Assembly: GCA_934561515.1 (NCBI GenBank)
Contig: CAKTGM010000037.1
Span: forward strand, 1-14,079
Reading direction: 5' to 3'
DNA length: 14,079 nucleotides
Origin: an uncultured Oscillospiraceae bacterium
GTDB taxonomy: Bacteria; Bacillota; Clostridia; Oscillospirales; Oscillospiraceae
Of this stretch, positions 13,766-14,079 are shown one piece after another. The translations under genes were made by a program, and so were the position numbers. The notes under the pieces are model-generated. The model was not told where the DNA came from and did no database searches. It worked only from the letters and a program-made list of their open reading frames with translations. How positions within the stretch are numbered: the first letter of the stretch is position 1; the number at the start of each line of letters is the position of its first letter.

Positions 13766-14011
13766 TTATTCGCGCAGAACCGCGATCACGGCTGCGCCGA
13801 CGGCGATGCCCGCGCAGTGACCGAGCTGCGCCATCGTGGCGCGATCGTCGATCTCGACGCCCTCTTCCCGCCCCAGCGCCTCGATGGGGGAGAGGACGGC
13901 GGGGTCTGCGTCGCAGGCAAGATATAGTTTTTCCGCGCGGTGTTCCCGCAGTGCACGCATCGTCTGCTTGATGCCCGCAACCTTGCGGCATGTGGACAGA
14001 TCCGGCGTCAC
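13766..14011 (-). CDS. ybxF: L7Ae/YbxF-family ribosomal RNA-binding protein
   Basis: This small 81-residue protein belongs to the L7Ae/L30e/YbxF family, which in Firmicutes sits between rpoC and rpsL and binds kink-turn RNA. Supporting segments are GIKQTMRAL near residues 13-21, the strand KLYLACDADPAVLSPIEAL at about 28-46, and the closing QLGHCAGIAVGAAVIAVL, which resembles the family's LGxAxGxxVxAAxxAI end. The start is a GTG at 14011 with AGGAGGG 7 bases upstream. An alternative start at 14062 would put the leader hairpins and the ribosome binding site inside the gene, so it is rejected. It is the first gene of the str operon in this window, 77 bases before rpsL, with a promoter at the window edge. 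The cellular role of YbxF is not well established even in model species. Confidence 0.85.
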   Translation of the reverse strand: MTPDLSTCRKVAGIKQTMRALREHRAEKLYLACDADPAVLSPIEALGREEGVEIDDRATMAQLGHCAGIAVGAAVIAVLRE

Positions 14012-14018
14012 GGCAGGT

Positions 14019-14025
14019 CCCTCCT
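14019..14025 (-). promoter_or_regulatory. Ribosome binding site that fixes the GTG start of ybxF
   Basis: AGGAGGG on the minus strand, 7 bases before the GTG at 14011. It decides between this start and the longer frame beginning at 14062. Confidence 0.75.
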
Positions 14026-14028
14026 GAC

Positions 14029-14059
14029 GGTATGACAAATTCCGTGGGACATACCCACG
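14029..14059 (-). promoter_or_regulatory. Overlapping alternative hairpins in the ybxF leader
   Basis: Two perfect 6-pair stems share bases and cannot coexist. The first is CGTGGG (14054-14059 on the minus strand) with CCCACG (14043-14048), with a 5-base loop. The second is GGTATG (14050-14055) with CATACC (14029-14034), with a 15-base loop, ending 3 bases from the ribosome binding site. This could be a simple translational switch or just leader structure. No canonical kink-turn is evident by eye. Confidence 0.35.
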
Positions 14060-14068
14060 CAAGTTGAA

Positions 14069-14077
14069 ATTATACCA
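14069..14077 (-). promoter_or_regulatory. Extended -10 element of the ybxF-str operon promoter (cut by window end)
   Basis: On the minus strand TGG followed by a perfect TATAAT (14069-14074) forms an ideal extended -10. Transcription would start near 14062, just before the leader hairpins. Any -35 element lies beyond the end of the window. It shows the str operon can be transcribed independently of whatever lies upstream (probably rpoC, by synteny). Confidence 0.65.
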
Positions 14078-14079
14078 TG

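Noticed and set aside
13689..13991. N-terminal extension of rpsL through the ybxF gene
   Set aside because: The extension overlaps ybxF in a different frame, S12 has a well-known N-terminus at MPTFNQL, and AAAGGAGAT precedes that ATG.

Overview
The window is GC-rich chromosomal core sequence from a Firmicute. The gene content and order (walR-walK-yycH-yycI, the ybxF-rpsL-rpsG-fusA-tuf str operon, strong AGGAGG ribosome binding sites, GTG starts, the Gram-positive-type S12) point to a high-GC member of the class Clostridia, probably Oscillospiraceae. The family-level guess is an inference from protein character, not a search result. There is no sign of a mobile element, phage, CRISPR array, tRNA or rRNA.

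Layout. Positions 1-1115 (minus strand) hold smpB followed by a cytoplasmic cyclophilin. A 221-base divergent intergenic region (1116-1336) separates them from a plus-strand cluster: Nudix ADP-ribose pyrophosphatase (1337-1900), WalR-type response regulator (1900-2610), WalK-type sensor kinase (2646-4427), two single-pass extracytoplasmic proteins in the YycH and YycI positions (4420-5712, 5745-6545), then murA of the MurZ/MurAB type (6712-8004) with its own promoter and a strong terminator. An orphan HD-superfamily phosphohydrolase (8069-9073) follows. It converges on tuf, with two back-to-back terminators in between. From 14079 down to 9191 the minus strand carries the str operon: an L7Ae/YbxF-family RNA-binding protein, S12, S7, EF-G and EF-Tu.

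How the genes fit together. The plus-strand cluster looks like a cell-envelope homeostasis module: WalK senses, WalR regulates, YycH and YycI probably modulate WalK in the membrane, and MurA makes the first committed step of peptidoglycan precursor synthesis. A near-match to the published WalR box lies in the divergent intergenic region, so the system may regulate itself and/or smpB. The minus-strand operon supplies translation components. Its first promoter (a perfect extended -10) sits at the right edge, and tuf has a good promoter of its own.

Most of this is conserved housekeeping and I see no wholly new system. The points most worth a second look are a roughly 16-residue insertion in the GTPase domain of EF-Tu, the candidate WalR box, the overlapping alternative hairpins in the ybxF leader, the divergent YycH/YycI pair placed next to murA, and the HD protein with an atypical metal-site loop.
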